Part shown: positions 45,801-56,150 of the stretch, one piece after another
Layout of the letters: the number at the start of each line of letters is the position of its first letter
Numbering within the stretch: position 1 is the first letter of the stretch
Source of the DNA: Epiperipatus broadwayi
Lineage: Eukaryota; Onychophora; Udeonychophora; Euonychophora; Peripatidae
DNA: 64,000 bases
Direction: 5' to 3'
Assembly (NCBI GenBank): GCA_028023455.1
Contig: JAQFVV010000021.1
Coordinates: forward strand, 682,001-746,000
Notes under the pieces: generated by a model
Told to the model about the DNA's origin: nothing
Seen by the model: only the letters and a program-made list of their open reading frames with translations
Databases searched by the model: none
Position numbers and translations under genes: made by a program

Positions 45801-46831
45801 AAAACTTTTTTTTACAGCTTTAATATTCACATATTTATTTTCTAATATTTTAAATTAAATAAAAAGGTAGTGGGAAAATCAAATAAATAGTATTACAAAG
45901 GAACTGATGCCATGCAATTATGAGTAAACATTGTATATTCGATGAAATCAAAGTTTGGCGAGTGTATTGCGGGGAAATATTATGATTGTTGAGAAAATAT
46001 TATGATGCTCTAAAAACTTGATGTTTTGAAAAGGTTATGATTATATTTGTATCATAATCATGTACTTGTTATTAAAAATCAAAATTAAATATGATTACAT
46101 ATTTATTTTTTACAGGAATGTTTTATTTTTAAATTCTGAATATTGTTATAATAGAGATTACCATCATGGAAAACATTGTGGTCATTCACCTGATTGTTAT
46201 TATATTTAGTGATATCATAAAAATTACAAAAAATTGTAAACTTTTAAAGCATATATTGACAGATTTAGTAGTTATTAAAAATAGTTTGTTCAGATTTTTA
46301 AAACAAACATCAAACAAAAAAATTTTTGTTCATTTTGCAAATTGAATCAGGTCCACCTGAAATTTGATGATGTGAAATCATTTTGTTTTGACTAAAATAT
46401 AATTTTTAAAATAATTCTGAAAATCATATGTGATTTTTTTAAAATTTATTTAATTTCTAAACAAAATATCTATTGAATAAAGTCAATTTTTTATATTCTG
46501 ATAAATAATAATTGCTTAATATCAAAATGAAATTTGAAAGCTTAAATCTAGTGAGAACAAAGGAATTTGTCGGAATGTTAGTGGGAAAATGAGAATTAAG
46601 ATTATAGTATAAAGAAAAGTTTGATAAAATAATAATATAATTATTAATAATAAGTTGAAGGGGGGGGGCACATTTTCATAAATATTACTGAGTATATATT
46701 CATTCATTCATTTGCTGAAAATATAAAAATACTTACTGTATTATATTTTTATATTTGAAAAAAAAAAAGAACAGCAAAATGATTGATTTTCATTGCAATT
46801 AAATGCACTCTGGGTAATTTTGTTTTAAAAT
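42886..46831. other. Low-repeat AT-rich block
   Basis: About 4 kb with no transposon signature recognised, the longest such stretch in the second half of the window. Contains the duplicated TAATCC-bearing words at 44092 and 44153, a small GC-richer part at 45400-45610, and a 9-G run at 46660-46668. Near 45540-45600 TTTTGGTTACAG is followed by an open stretch LLIADNVQRELIGDRGYNS, which could be an exon after an acceptor, but its phase does not join the candidate exon at 42839. Confidence 0.35.
44092..44166 (+). promoter_or_regulatory. Repeated GGTGGTTAATCCGC words
   Basis: The 14-mer GGTGGTTAATCCGC occurs at 44092-44105 and again at 44153-44166, each preceded by TGTGC or CTGTGC-like bases. 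TAATCC is the core bound by K50-type homeodomains (Otx, Pitx, Bicoid class). The flanks are weakly similar, so it may be a short tandem duplication of about 61 bp. Regulatory role is inference. Confidence 0.3.
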
Positions 46832-47064
46832 AGGCAAAACTCTCCATACAGTAGTGCCACTCAATGCAAACCAAAGTAATCAATGGATGCCAGAAGGCTT
46901 CTGCATAAAATTCCTATCTAGTGCCAACTCTTTCAACATCTCCAGACTAATTTCTGGCTTGCAGCCTTCATCAGTGAGGAGCTTTGGATCAGAGAGCATT
47001 CTTAGGCATCTATAGATTACTCTGACTTGCAGAGTGGCACTACTGTATGGAGAGTTTGGTGGTT
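46832..47064. mobile_element. Long-TSD foldback family, 12-bp direct repeats
   Basis: Starts AGGCAAAACTCTCCATACAG and ends CTGTATGGAGAGTTTGG, with GTGCCACTCAATGCAAACCA pairing to a diverged inner right arm. The loop has CTTCATCAGTGAGGAGCTTT. Flanked by TAATTTTGTTTT at 46815-46826 and 47065-47076. This copy lacks the CACATGATCA outer segment of other members. Confidence 0.75.
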
Positions 47065-47076
47065 TAATTTTGTTTT

Positions 47077-48551
47077 TAATAACTTTTGTTTTTTGTAGAA
47101 ACTAATGTTAGTATCAAAAAACTATAATCCTTCTAATTGTCTTGAGGTTTTTAAATCAATATCAACTTTAAGTATAGTCTTAAGTTTTGTAAACACCTTT
47201 TAGCATTACACTTAGAAAATATTTTATTGTGTGATGCACTGCACATCACATGCAGAAAGAACGAATAAAATGTATGTTCTTCCAATATAAACTGAATACA
47301 TTTTATTGACAAATATGCTCATGTACATACTGCAAGGCAGAAAAATGGATGCTGGCATATTATATAATGTATTTATAAATTTTAATTTTTTTCTTTAAAT
47401 GTGATCATGCACCATGATCAGAGACGAAAAAATATTGTAAAATGTGTTAAATTGATGAATTTTAATGCTTTTTTTCCTGCTTTTTTGCATTTTCTTTTGA
47501 ATAGCTTATAATTGAAGTCTTGAATATTGACACAGTTTAATTCACAGATTCTCTTTATATTTTATACAGATAAAAATTGTTAGGGAATTATGGGGATAAT
47601 TAGTTTTCAAAATAACATGAAAATGTCAATAAGACTCTGAACTGAATATTACAAACCCAAAAAAGAAAATCATTTATTTAGAAAAGGAAATCTGGACATT
47701 CTTTTAATGATAATTAATTAATTATCTCTGTAATCCAATAACCTTGCCAGTCTATATTATATATACATCACTAATTAAATTTTATCCCTATAGGTAATAA
47801 TATTAATGATTTAAGCTTTCTTTAAAAAATTTCCATGCTCAAAAGGATGTGGAATTTGTTTTTGTAGAGAATATAAAATAAAATTAATAGCAATATTATA
47901 TATATTGAAGGTTTAATGAGACTTTTTTATATACTTTTCAATTTGAGCTCAACCAAGATACAACTAAGCAAGAAATCAATTAAAAACTGGATTAGTATAC
48001 TGAAATTACACTAACCAGCAACAATATTTTATTGCTATGACTTTTAGAAGCAAAAGTATTAAAATCTGTGCTATCTTTTACATAACATTTTGCCCAATTA
48101 GATTACAGGATATTCACAGTATGCACAACTACAGTGTTTGCTATTAATAGCTAGAATCCATTTTCACTTTCATGTAGTATAAATTTTAATTACAAATTGA
48201 GTCATCCTTACATCTGATTGGCTGTCATATAAGCATTCTAAAATTCACATGCGAGAAGGTTTTAGCCTTTCTCTTTTAAAGAAGTTTTGTAAATTATTAA
48301 ATCTATCTATATTATCTAAATATAAGCGCTACTTTGTATAAGAAAAAAAAAATTTTAACCAATAAAAATAGTACACCAAAGCCTAATCATATTGAGAAGA
48401 GTTGAAAGGTTTTAGCATATTTCCATCGCACTGTCTTTTGTTTATAATATAAAAATGAAATAATAAGTTTATACAATGTTGGCTCAAATTTTTATTATTT
48501 ACTTTTTAAGTCAAATAGTTTTTTACTTTTGGGAAATATATATATTCTAGC
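47077..48551. other. AT-rich DNA, no gene seen
   Basis: No feature recognised beyond short palindromes such as TGTGATGCACTGCACATCAC near 47230. Confidence 0.4.
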
Positions 48552-48742
48552 ACGTGTGCGTGTGTGACACAACTGTTCTCAAAAGCTATAAAGTGTTAAT
48601 ATAAAATAGATAGCTAAAAAACAAATGAGCTGAGCACTTTCAAAGGATCTTGCCTTCATAATCATAGCTTGCTACTAGTTTAATGATATGCAAATATGCT
48701 AATTCTATTTCTTCGATAAAGCATACCACGTGTCCTTCCTAT

Positions 48743-49540
48743 TTATGGCATCCTTATCTTGTGAGATGAAGAAGGCCTCTTTGATTTTTTTTTAAGGTCA
48801 TGTCTCTCTCTGCACACGATTTTGGGATTGTCTGGCATGCACTTGTGGTGACTTGTGCTCTGGTGCTGATAGAAAACTGAATAGGTGGAAGGATCGTTGA
48901 GAGCTCTATTGTATGAATATTTATGTTGTGCTAATCGTGTGGACAAAGATGCTCTACTTTCCCCATAATATGTTCTTTTACAATTATTGTTGGAACATGC
49001 AATATTATATACTGTATGGGGGGGGGTTGTAAAAGTGGAATTTGGTCTTTAGTGTTGTTAATTAAATTGTTAGAGTTTGGAGGGGTTTGAAAACAAAGCT
49101 GATATCTGTTGTTGAGGATAGAATGCAATTTCTTATGCAAGTTGTATATATGTGGAAGCAATAATTTGGGTTTATCCTGTGTGATGTGATGTTAAGCTGT
49201 TTATTCTGAATATGTAAAAAAAATTTGTTAACAATGGACTGCCTGAACCCTAAATTCAATAAGTCATCTCTGTATTCTATTACATTTGCTTTTGTGTCTG
49301 CCTCAATTTTACATAACAGCCTGTTTCTGTGCAAAAAAGATGCTAGGCTGGATAATTTATGTTCTATTGGTGTGTTAGATTGGGGGTGTGAATGACATCT
49401 GATTTCCAATGGTTTGATGGCCATACTATAATGGCAGCGGTTGTTTTCTCTTTTTATATTAACATCAAGATATTTAACTTGTTGGTGAGTATCTTTAGTT
49501 GTGACATTCACAACTAGTGCTATGCTTGTTTCCAATTCAA
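48743..49540 (-). pseudogene. PLE RT C-terminus and GIY-YIG (minus copy)
   Basis: On the minus strand from about 49540 one long frame reads TTKDTHQQVKYLDVNIKREN, then CHYSMAIKPLEIRCHSHPQS and NTPIEHKLSSLASFLHRNRL. This is the post-catalytic RT region of PLEs (YLDVNI strand, KP, HP-S, EHK-SSLASFLHR). After about 49062 a frameshift leads to the GIY-YIG part: a frame ending near 48743 contains STRLAQHKYSYNRALNDPST and HKCMPDN, IVCRERHD. The catalytic RT block (YVDD) is absent because of 5' truncation. A 9-G run at 49018-49026 lies at the shift and probably caused it. Confidence 0.82.
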
Positions 49541-49551
49541 CTTTTACAAAC

Positions 49552-49875
49552 TCCCATACAGTATATAATATTGCATATTCCAACAATAATTGTAAAGGCA
49601 CATGTTATGGGGAAAGCAGAGCATCTTTGTCCACACGATTAGCACAACATAAATATTCATACAATAGAGCTCTCAACGATCCTTCCACCTATTCAGTTTT
49701 CTATCAGCACCAGAGCACAAGTCACCATGAGTGCATTCCAGACAATCCCACAATCATGTGTAGAGAGAGACATGACCTTAAAAGAAAAATCAAAGAGGCC
49801 TTCTTCATCTCACGAGACAAGGATGCCATAAATAGGATGGACACGTGCTATGCTTTATTGAAGAAATGGAATTAG
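49552..49875 (+). pseudogene. PLE GIY-YIG endonuclease fragment (plus copy)
   Basis: Frame from about 49552 reads YNIAYSNNNCKGTCYGESRA, SLSTRLAQHKYSYNRALNDP, then HQSTSHHECIPDN, IMCRERHDLKRKIKEAFFIS and a C-terminal tail ending KKWN with the stop at 49873-49875. The expected Cys-x-Cys and YIGES features are present in altered form (CKGTCYGES, one Ile lost). The C-terminal region with CRERHD and basic residues matches the relic at 27.1 kb. The open frame extends upstream to 49501 only by running into the other copy. Confidence 0.82.
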
Positions 49876-50030
49876 CATATTTGCATATCATTAAACTAGT
49901 AGCAAGCTATGACTGTGAAGGCAAGATCCTTTGAAAGCGCTCAGCTCATTTGTTTTTTAGTTATCTATTTTATATTAACACTTTATAGCTTTTGAGAACA
50001 GTTGCATCACACACATATGTGCAAGAATTA

Positions 50031-51087
50031 TTTAATTTTTATAATTTTATTAAATTTTCATTTGTAAACATTTAGATGTCACATGCTATATTTTGATTTC
50101 ATTGATTTTCTGTAACATTTCAGAGCAAAATAATTAAGGGAAATTTTGTTGACATCAGAGACTAAACAAAATAGAAATGCCTATTGTCAAGAGTTGTCAA
50201 TATTGTTGTTCAAATATTTCACTGATTGTTTTATAAGTTCAAATTAAATTTTTTAAAGAGATCTTCATTTATTAGATGTTATGCTTTAATAAGCTAAATA
50301 TAATGAAAAATTCATTAATTTTGCAATAATCAGTTTTCTCATTTTTAAACATTTTTATAGTTTAAGGCTAAAATAAAGCCTTTTGTTATTGATAATTTAC
50401 TTCTGTTTATTTAAATATATGTCACTTTAGTCTATTTCCACATTTAATATTTTACCTTTTTAGTCTAATTTTGTCTATTGAATTTATCTCCAGAATGAAA
50501 AATGTAAAAATTGGTGACTCAAAGTAAAAAATAGAACTATTCATTTCAAGAATACAACAGAAAAAACCTCAAAGTAAAATATAGCTATCTATATTTTTGT
50601 CTAATTTAACTTCATGTGAAAGAATAAAACTATGAAGTAAGCTGGAAGTGGTTTCCACTTTTGGCTTATAGGAGTTAGATTAATAAAATTACTACTAGTG
50701 AATGATATAATTTCAATTTATCAAATCTACATTTTAATTGGTTGTTTGTTTAATTACAAGGTAGTTAAGCTCTAATTTAAAAATAATGAAAAAGCTCATT
50801 ACATTTTCATTGTTTATATCTTCAAAAGTCCATACATTTTTTCTGCTATTACATAAAGTTTATTATGAAAGAGGATTATTTACTTGCAGAAATATTTGAA
50901 AAGTCATATTATTTTAAACTTTGGATATATAAAATATCAATATCTTAGCTACCTCTCATAGTTATGTCTTGGGAATAAGACAGTAGTTTTTAATTTTGGG
51001 ATTATATTGGTCATACTAATAACATGATTTCAATTTATTGATCCAGTTTTTAATTGGCTGTCAGCTTAATTATATTGCAGTCTGAAC
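50031..51087. other. AT-rich DNA, no gene seen
   Basis: Nothing recognised. The phrases around 50690-50770 and 50980-51060 (CAATTTATCAAATCT, AATTGGTTGTTTGTTTAATT) are weakly repeated in the second as CAATTTATTGATCCA and AATTGGCTGTCAGCTTAATT, possibly an old duplication about 315 bp apart. Confidence 0.4.
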
Positions 51088-51623
51088 TAGAGTGACCAGA
51101 TTGGCTCAATCAAAATTTGGGACTTGAAGACTAATCATTTTTACGACATTGTGTCCTTTTTTTATATATAAAACTCCATTCTTGTATATATTCATCATTG
51201 CAAGTACACTTCCTATTTGGCATGTTGTTTATTGTTTAGGGTTATTAATATAATATTCCTATTAATTTTATCCTGTAGAAAATTAATATCAACAAAGAAC
51301 TAGAAAAACTATTGTCAATCAGAGCAGGTACAAGCACAGTTCAGTTTTTAGCCTACAAAAATCCAACTGCGCGTGCCCCATGGTGAGGTTGGACATGAGA
51401 ACATGTCTAGCTTAATAGCAATCTTTGTTTTGTTGTTGGAATTTGTCTGAAGTTTTTTATAATATTACTGTAGAGACAAGAAACTATCATTTTTGCAATA
51501 AATTATTTATATAATACAAAAATTGAGATATACAATGGTCCTTAAAAGACATTTCAGGGACTCTGAGACTTCTAACCAAAAATAGGGACAAATCCTGAAA
51601 AATCAGGACATCTAGTCATCCTA
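51088..51623. mobile_element. hAT-type non-autonomous element with 8-bp TSD
   Basis: Left end TAGAGTGACCAGATTGG, right end (reverse complement) TAGGATGACTAGATGTCC. These are terminal inverted repeats of the widespread hAT group with TAGGGTGACCAGAT-like ends. An exact 8-bp target duplication GTCTGAAC flanks it at 51080-51087 and 51624-51631, the length typical of hAT. The 536-bp body has no transposase frame. The flanking phrases GGGACTTGAAGAC and GGGACAAATCCTGAAAAATC are sub-terminal hallmarks of this group. Confidence 0.85.
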
Positions 51624-51631
51624 GTCTGAAC

Positions 51632-53199
51632 TCGAGTTTAAAAAAATACAAAAAAATCTCATTAAACTTTCATTATTTGTATTTATAAAGTCTGTGTTAA
51701 TTTTCTCCCTCTTTCTTATTGTTTAAAGAATGTTGCCTTGACAACAGCTTGGAATTGTTGATTGTTATTGATATTGGGATTGTCTAAGTGTTGATTGGTT
51801 TTTAATGATTATATACATATATACTATGCTTCCCTGAAAATAAAAAGTCTTTTATTAATTTTTGCTCTTAATGATACCATGGGGCTTATTTTTAAAGGAT
51901 GTCTTATTTTTGAATGCACAAAAATCTACATCTATTCAAGTATAAAAAATGCATATTTATTCAAATACTTCTCTTTATAGAAAGCTGTAATATTCTTACC
52001 CCAGGAGCTCTCCTCAATTCCTCTTTTATATTTGCCAGAATAGCTTTCTCTTTGTGCTCATCTTTTCTGGAGATCAAAATATTCTATTTAAAGTTACCAT
52101 TAAGTCAAGTGTTAATTGAGGACTTGCAAGATGAGAGTGATAACAAACATGATTACAGTTAAGAATGATTTGTTCACACAAAAACAACAAAAAAATGCAG
52201 GTACAAAAATCCAGAAAATGTTAGAGTATTTCACATCTGCACATTAAGTATGCCCATTACAACACATGGCATATTGAAAAATAAAGATTTATATATGACA
52301 CAACCAACCTCCATCCATTACCAAGCTTACATATTGTAAACACTTTCCAAATTACTCATAATAGTTCTGCTTGGGGCATTTTTTAAAAAAAAAAAAACAT
52401 TTCTTTAAGAGAAAGATTGATGATTTAATCTAAATTGAAAGCCGGACTTTGATTTTTAAAATTGCTTCCGTTATTTAAAGTCTTTTAAGAGTAAACATGT
52501 TTAAGAAGTCAAACTGATTTTTTTTTTTTACTTGAATATTTAAAAGCTATGATGATGAAACTCTAAAGCTAAATCAAGCATTCTAAATCTAAGTATTAAA
52601 TATAAAGAAAATAAGTACCTAATAAACATAAATGAAATTATAAGCTGTCTGATATACTGTCTTATAGAAGATAAAATTTTAAGTTTGTTCAGCTGAGAGG
52701 ACATTGTTTGTCTATACAGATAGAATTACATTTGTCAAAAATGATCGATGGCAAACTATATAATTACCATATAATTTATATTACCATTTATTTAAAGCAT
52801 TAATGTCAATAATATTGTTTATTTATACAATTATTACCTTATAATTTAATATGTCCATCTGTTTCAATGGGTAATCAAAAGTCTTCTATCTGGATGATAA
52901 ACTTAACTAGAGTTTATATTTGGGTAGGACTTATATTGAGCAGTGTGAAAAAATTATTTCCTGGTTAAGTCTTATTTTTAGGGAAACATGCTAAATATAT
53001 AGTCAAAATAAGAGTCATAGATCACCTGGCCTATTCTCTTAAGCTTGTAAGTTATAAACAATGAGGATTGCCAATTCCTCAACAAGCTTTGTGATAAATG
53101 CTCAGCCAGAGAAAGCATTTAAAATATCTCTGTCAGGAACCCCCCTCCCCAAACTCCTGACCATGGTTTTGTGCTTTGGCACTCCTCAGAGAGGTGCCA
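51632..53199. other. AT-rich DNA, no gene seen
   Basis: Overlapping frames of 61 and 82 codons at 51795-52162 have no motif. The sequence 53095-53205 is GC-richer, with GTCAGGAACCCCCCTCCCC, and leads into a 390-bp-family monomer. Confidence 0.35.
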
Positions 53200-53330
53200 G
53201 GGTAGGTTCAGACACTAGATCTAAAAATACCAACCCAAAGCCAGCATTTATCTAAAAGTTATCTATTGAGTGGAAAATCTGAAATTTTCAGACACCTACA
53301 TGTCTTCAAACCCAGCTATCCAACTCAAAT
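53200..53330 (+). repeat. Diverged monomer of the 390-bp repeat family
   Basis: AGACACTAGATCTAAAA, then CCAGCATTTATCTAAAAG, AAATTTTCAGACACCTACAT and GTCTTCAAACCCAG correspond in order to GAAACTAGATCTAAAC, CAGCACTTATGAAAC, AATTTTTCAGATACG and ATCTTCAAATCTAG in array 1. Identity is low but collinear over 130 bp. Confidence 0.55.
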
Positions 53331-53866
53331 GGTAAATATATATATATATGTATGTAATTAACTGATACCAGTTACTGTTTATATAATTTCTCTAAGCATT
53401 GCCTAACTTAACTTCATTCAACATGTCACTCATATCATTGTTTAATTTCAAAGCAGATCAAAATAAAAACCATCATAATTTATAGACAGTTACATTATTA
53501 GGCAAGTAAAGGTAGACAGCCATACTTGTGACTTTCAGCATCAAACTGGTGTTATTTAATTCCATTATTATATATGTAGGGTGAAATAGAACTTCATAAG
53601 ATTATTAAAATGAATACTTCCAAGATTCAATGTTGTGAATATTGTTTAAATTTAGTTTGAATTAGTCTGGAGAACATATTTTCAAAATTGATGTAAAATT
53701 TCAGAAATATATCATTTTCCACAATCACATAATAAATAACTCAGGCTGTAGAGAAAATCAGTTCTATATTTGCCTGCAATGATGCAAATGAAATGTTTAT
53801 GTAAATTTATTATAGGCCCATGCTTGGAAATTTTATTGTCTTTTGAAAATTTTATATATATATGTA

Positions 53867-54210
53867 ACATATAATAACCACATTCCACTCTTTTAACACT
53901 TTAAAGCAAAATTATTTATTAATATTACAGTTTCGACTGTTCCTAGCAGTCTTCATCAGATCTACAAAAATTTAAACATTATATCAATACAATCATATTT
54001 CATACATATATCTAGTAAATTTTTACAATTTTACCAACTCAATTATTTACTAGATATATGTATGAAATATAATTGTATTGATATAATGTTTAAATTTTTG
54101 TAGATCTGATGAAGACTACTAGGAACAGTCGAAACTGTAATATTAATAAATAATTTTGCTTTAAAGTGTTAAAAGAATGGAATGTGGTAATTATAGATTA
54201 TATGTTAGAA
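53867..54210. mobile_element. PLE-type palindrome with two near-complete hammerhead cores
   Basis: Arms 53867-54020 and 54044-54210 are nearly identical reverse complements. The plus arm has CTGATGA (54106-54112), A, stem II GACT/AGTC around the 9-base loop ACTAGGAAC, GAAAC (54131-54135), then TGTAATATTAATAAAT. The minus arm has the same core with loop GCTAGGAAC (53931-53959). All invariant core bases of CUGANGA and GAAA are kept, unlike the other loci. The very short potential stem III, as in PLE and retrozyme hammerheads, would need dimer formation. No coding sequence remains. Confidence 0.75.
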
Positions 54211-54599
54211 AAGTAAAAATAAAGAAGGAAAGAGGAAAAGAAACTATTGAAGATTATTTATATGTAATAAATTTTATAAGTTGTATTTAAATAAATAATA
54301 AACAGTACAATTCTATTAGCCTATTCAGACCACTTGATGACATTGTTTCTGTGCAAACACACAGAAATATAACATTACCAGGCTGCCCATTTTTTTAATT
54401 ATCTGTTCGTAATTTATTATAAGAATACATTTAATAAATACATTTAGTAATATTAAAGATAAAAGTAAAATCATAACCATATGGGATTCATTTATTTTAT
54501 TTAATGATTTATTTTATTTTATGTAATTAATACAAACAAGTTGTTTGACTTCATAAATTAACGATGACAACAATTTGCATTAAATCATAAGATGCATTT
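54211..54599. other. AT-rich DNA, no gene seen
   Basis: No feature recognised. Confidence 0.4.
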
Positions 54600-55060
54600 A
54601 TTCAATATGGGAGGGCTGAGACATAAGACTCTTAAAGCACATTCCCCACAGACCAGTAATCCAGTTCACCAGGGTACCTATCAGCATCTCCAAATTGGTG
54701 TGGGACCATTCTATGGTCAGTTCATCCCAGCTCCAATAGTCGTTAAGCTATAAGGCTTTCAAGAAAGGGATTTTGGAGCTGTACAACCAGGTTTTCTTTT
54801 GAATAGAACATGTTAGTTGACAAGAATCTGACTGGCATTTCAAGTGGTAGCTTTTGGAATGGTGCAGTATCATTGGTTCATTGCACGGCCACTTTTTCAC
54901 AGTTGAATGTATTCTGTTCTTCTGGAAAAGGTCACTACAGCTGCTTCTGTAGCCAGAAATTGCCACAATTTGAAATGCTCCCTTTTGGCATCAACCATTT
55001 TATTTGTCTTGCAGGTGTTCTCATGAAAAAACATGACATTCATATTGTACCGGTATAAAT
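54600..55060 (+). pseudogene. Possible Ty3/gypsy-like RT relic
   Basis: About 42% GC, higher than its surroundings. A plus frame from about 54810 reads KNLTGISSGSFWNGAVSLVH, then FSQLNVF and LPQFEMLPFGINHF. FS-LD-A followed about 30 residues later by F-LPFGI is the spacing of the Ty3/gypsy reverse-transcriptase palm. Here the catalytic Asp of FSKLD is replaced by Asn and the following YVDD block is not visible. The upstream part (54600-54800) is open in another frame but unrecognised. Resemblance is moderate at best. Confidence 0.35.
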
Positions 55061-56106
55061 CCACCACTCATGAAAAACATGACATTCATATGAGGTCAGT
55101 GAAATTGTGCTTTGCTATATCTTTTTCGAATTGTTTGCAGCTTCTAAGCTGTGTATGGAAGTGTGGTGATATGGTTACAATTATTAGTAGGTAAAACTAC
55201 ACCAACGTATGTTGTAAGCTAATTAGTTTGGAATGCATATTTCAATAGTTGTGGGAAGTTGAAGTCCAGAAAACTTCAGATGATATGGTATATCAGAGTG
55301 AATTGTGAGCATTTGCATAAAGTGCACAGCACAAAGCAGGCTTAAGTTTGGTGAGCGGCTGCATAAACAACATATTTCTGTGCATTTGCATAGAAACAAC
55401 ACCATCAAGTACCCTGGATTGGCTAAGAGAACTGTACCTAATAAATTATTGATGATTAGGCTGAAATTAATTCCAATTAGACTGATGTTTAGTCATATAA
55501 ATGCTGAGTAAAAAAAATGATGTCTGGGATATAGGTTTTATGTTTAAAAATAAATTCTTAAAAAAAAAAACCAAAGAAAAATTAATCAATAAGAATGATG
55601 CTGGGAATTTTAATATGAAAAAAACATGAAGAAAAAAATATATAAGGTTTGACATGAGGAATAAAAGAAATAATTATGGAAATATCTAATGGGAATTTAA
55701 ATATATTTATTTTAACAGATATTTAATAATAATAGAGAAATATTCTTTAATTACAAGCAAAAATGTTATAGTTTTCCTGACAATAAGAATTGTCTGCAGA
55801 AAGCTACAAAACCCTCAGAAAAAATGGTACCAAATTTATATGGATAATATTCCAAAATAATTAATTATAGTAAAAGAGTTAGTATTAACAACAAAATTAA
55901 ATTAATGATAATATTTCATCAGTTTCTGTAAAAACTAATTCAAATGTTTTTTTTTTTTTTAAACTAGATATTTTTGCAAATTATGTTACTAGACAAACAG
56001 CCAATTAAAAACTGCCATTATAAGCAGAAAATTCATATTACATAGTAATAATCTTAGTGCTAATGCTAAACTGGAAAAAAATATCTGGACTCTAATATAT
56101 ATATAT
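55061..56106. other. AT-rich DNA, no gene seen
   Basis: The block 55230-55480 is slightly GC-richer and contains two ATTTGCAT words (55311, 55385). No coding family recognised in the 61-68-codon frames here. Confidence 0.35.
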
Positions 56107-56150
56107 ATCAATCACAGAGGGCAGTGCTGGAATTCTTAATGATGTGAAGT
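56107..56150. repeat. Fragment of the 19.7-kb foldback family
   Basis: ATCAATCACAGAGGGCAGTG and CTGGAATTCTTAATGATGTG align to the right arm of the foldback at 19672-20118 (CACAGAGGGCATTGCTGAAT). It directly follows an (AT)n run, and only one end is visible. Confidence 0.5.

Larger units (their letters stand above)
48552..50030. mobile_element. Head-to-head pair of Penelope-like elements
   Basis: Two 5'-truncated PLE copies in opposite orientation meet at about 49551. The left copy (minus, 49550 to 48552) keeps the end of the RT region and the GIY-YIG domain; the right copy (plus, 49552 to 50030) keeps only GIY-YIG and the 3' UTR. The shared arms of about 475 bp are roughly 95% identical. Outer ends pair as TGACACAACTGTTCTC with GAGAACAGTTGCATCA. 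Each arm has a hammerhead-like trace: plus strand CTGTGAAGGCAAGATCCTTT, GAAAGCGCTCAGCTC at about 49912-49945. Confidence 0.88.

Noticed and set aside
55240-55290. Amniote-type repeat phrase GGAAGTTGAAGTCCAGA
   Set aside because: A short resemblance to a vertebrate repeat motif; too short and unsupported by the rest of the window, so it was not used to infer the host.
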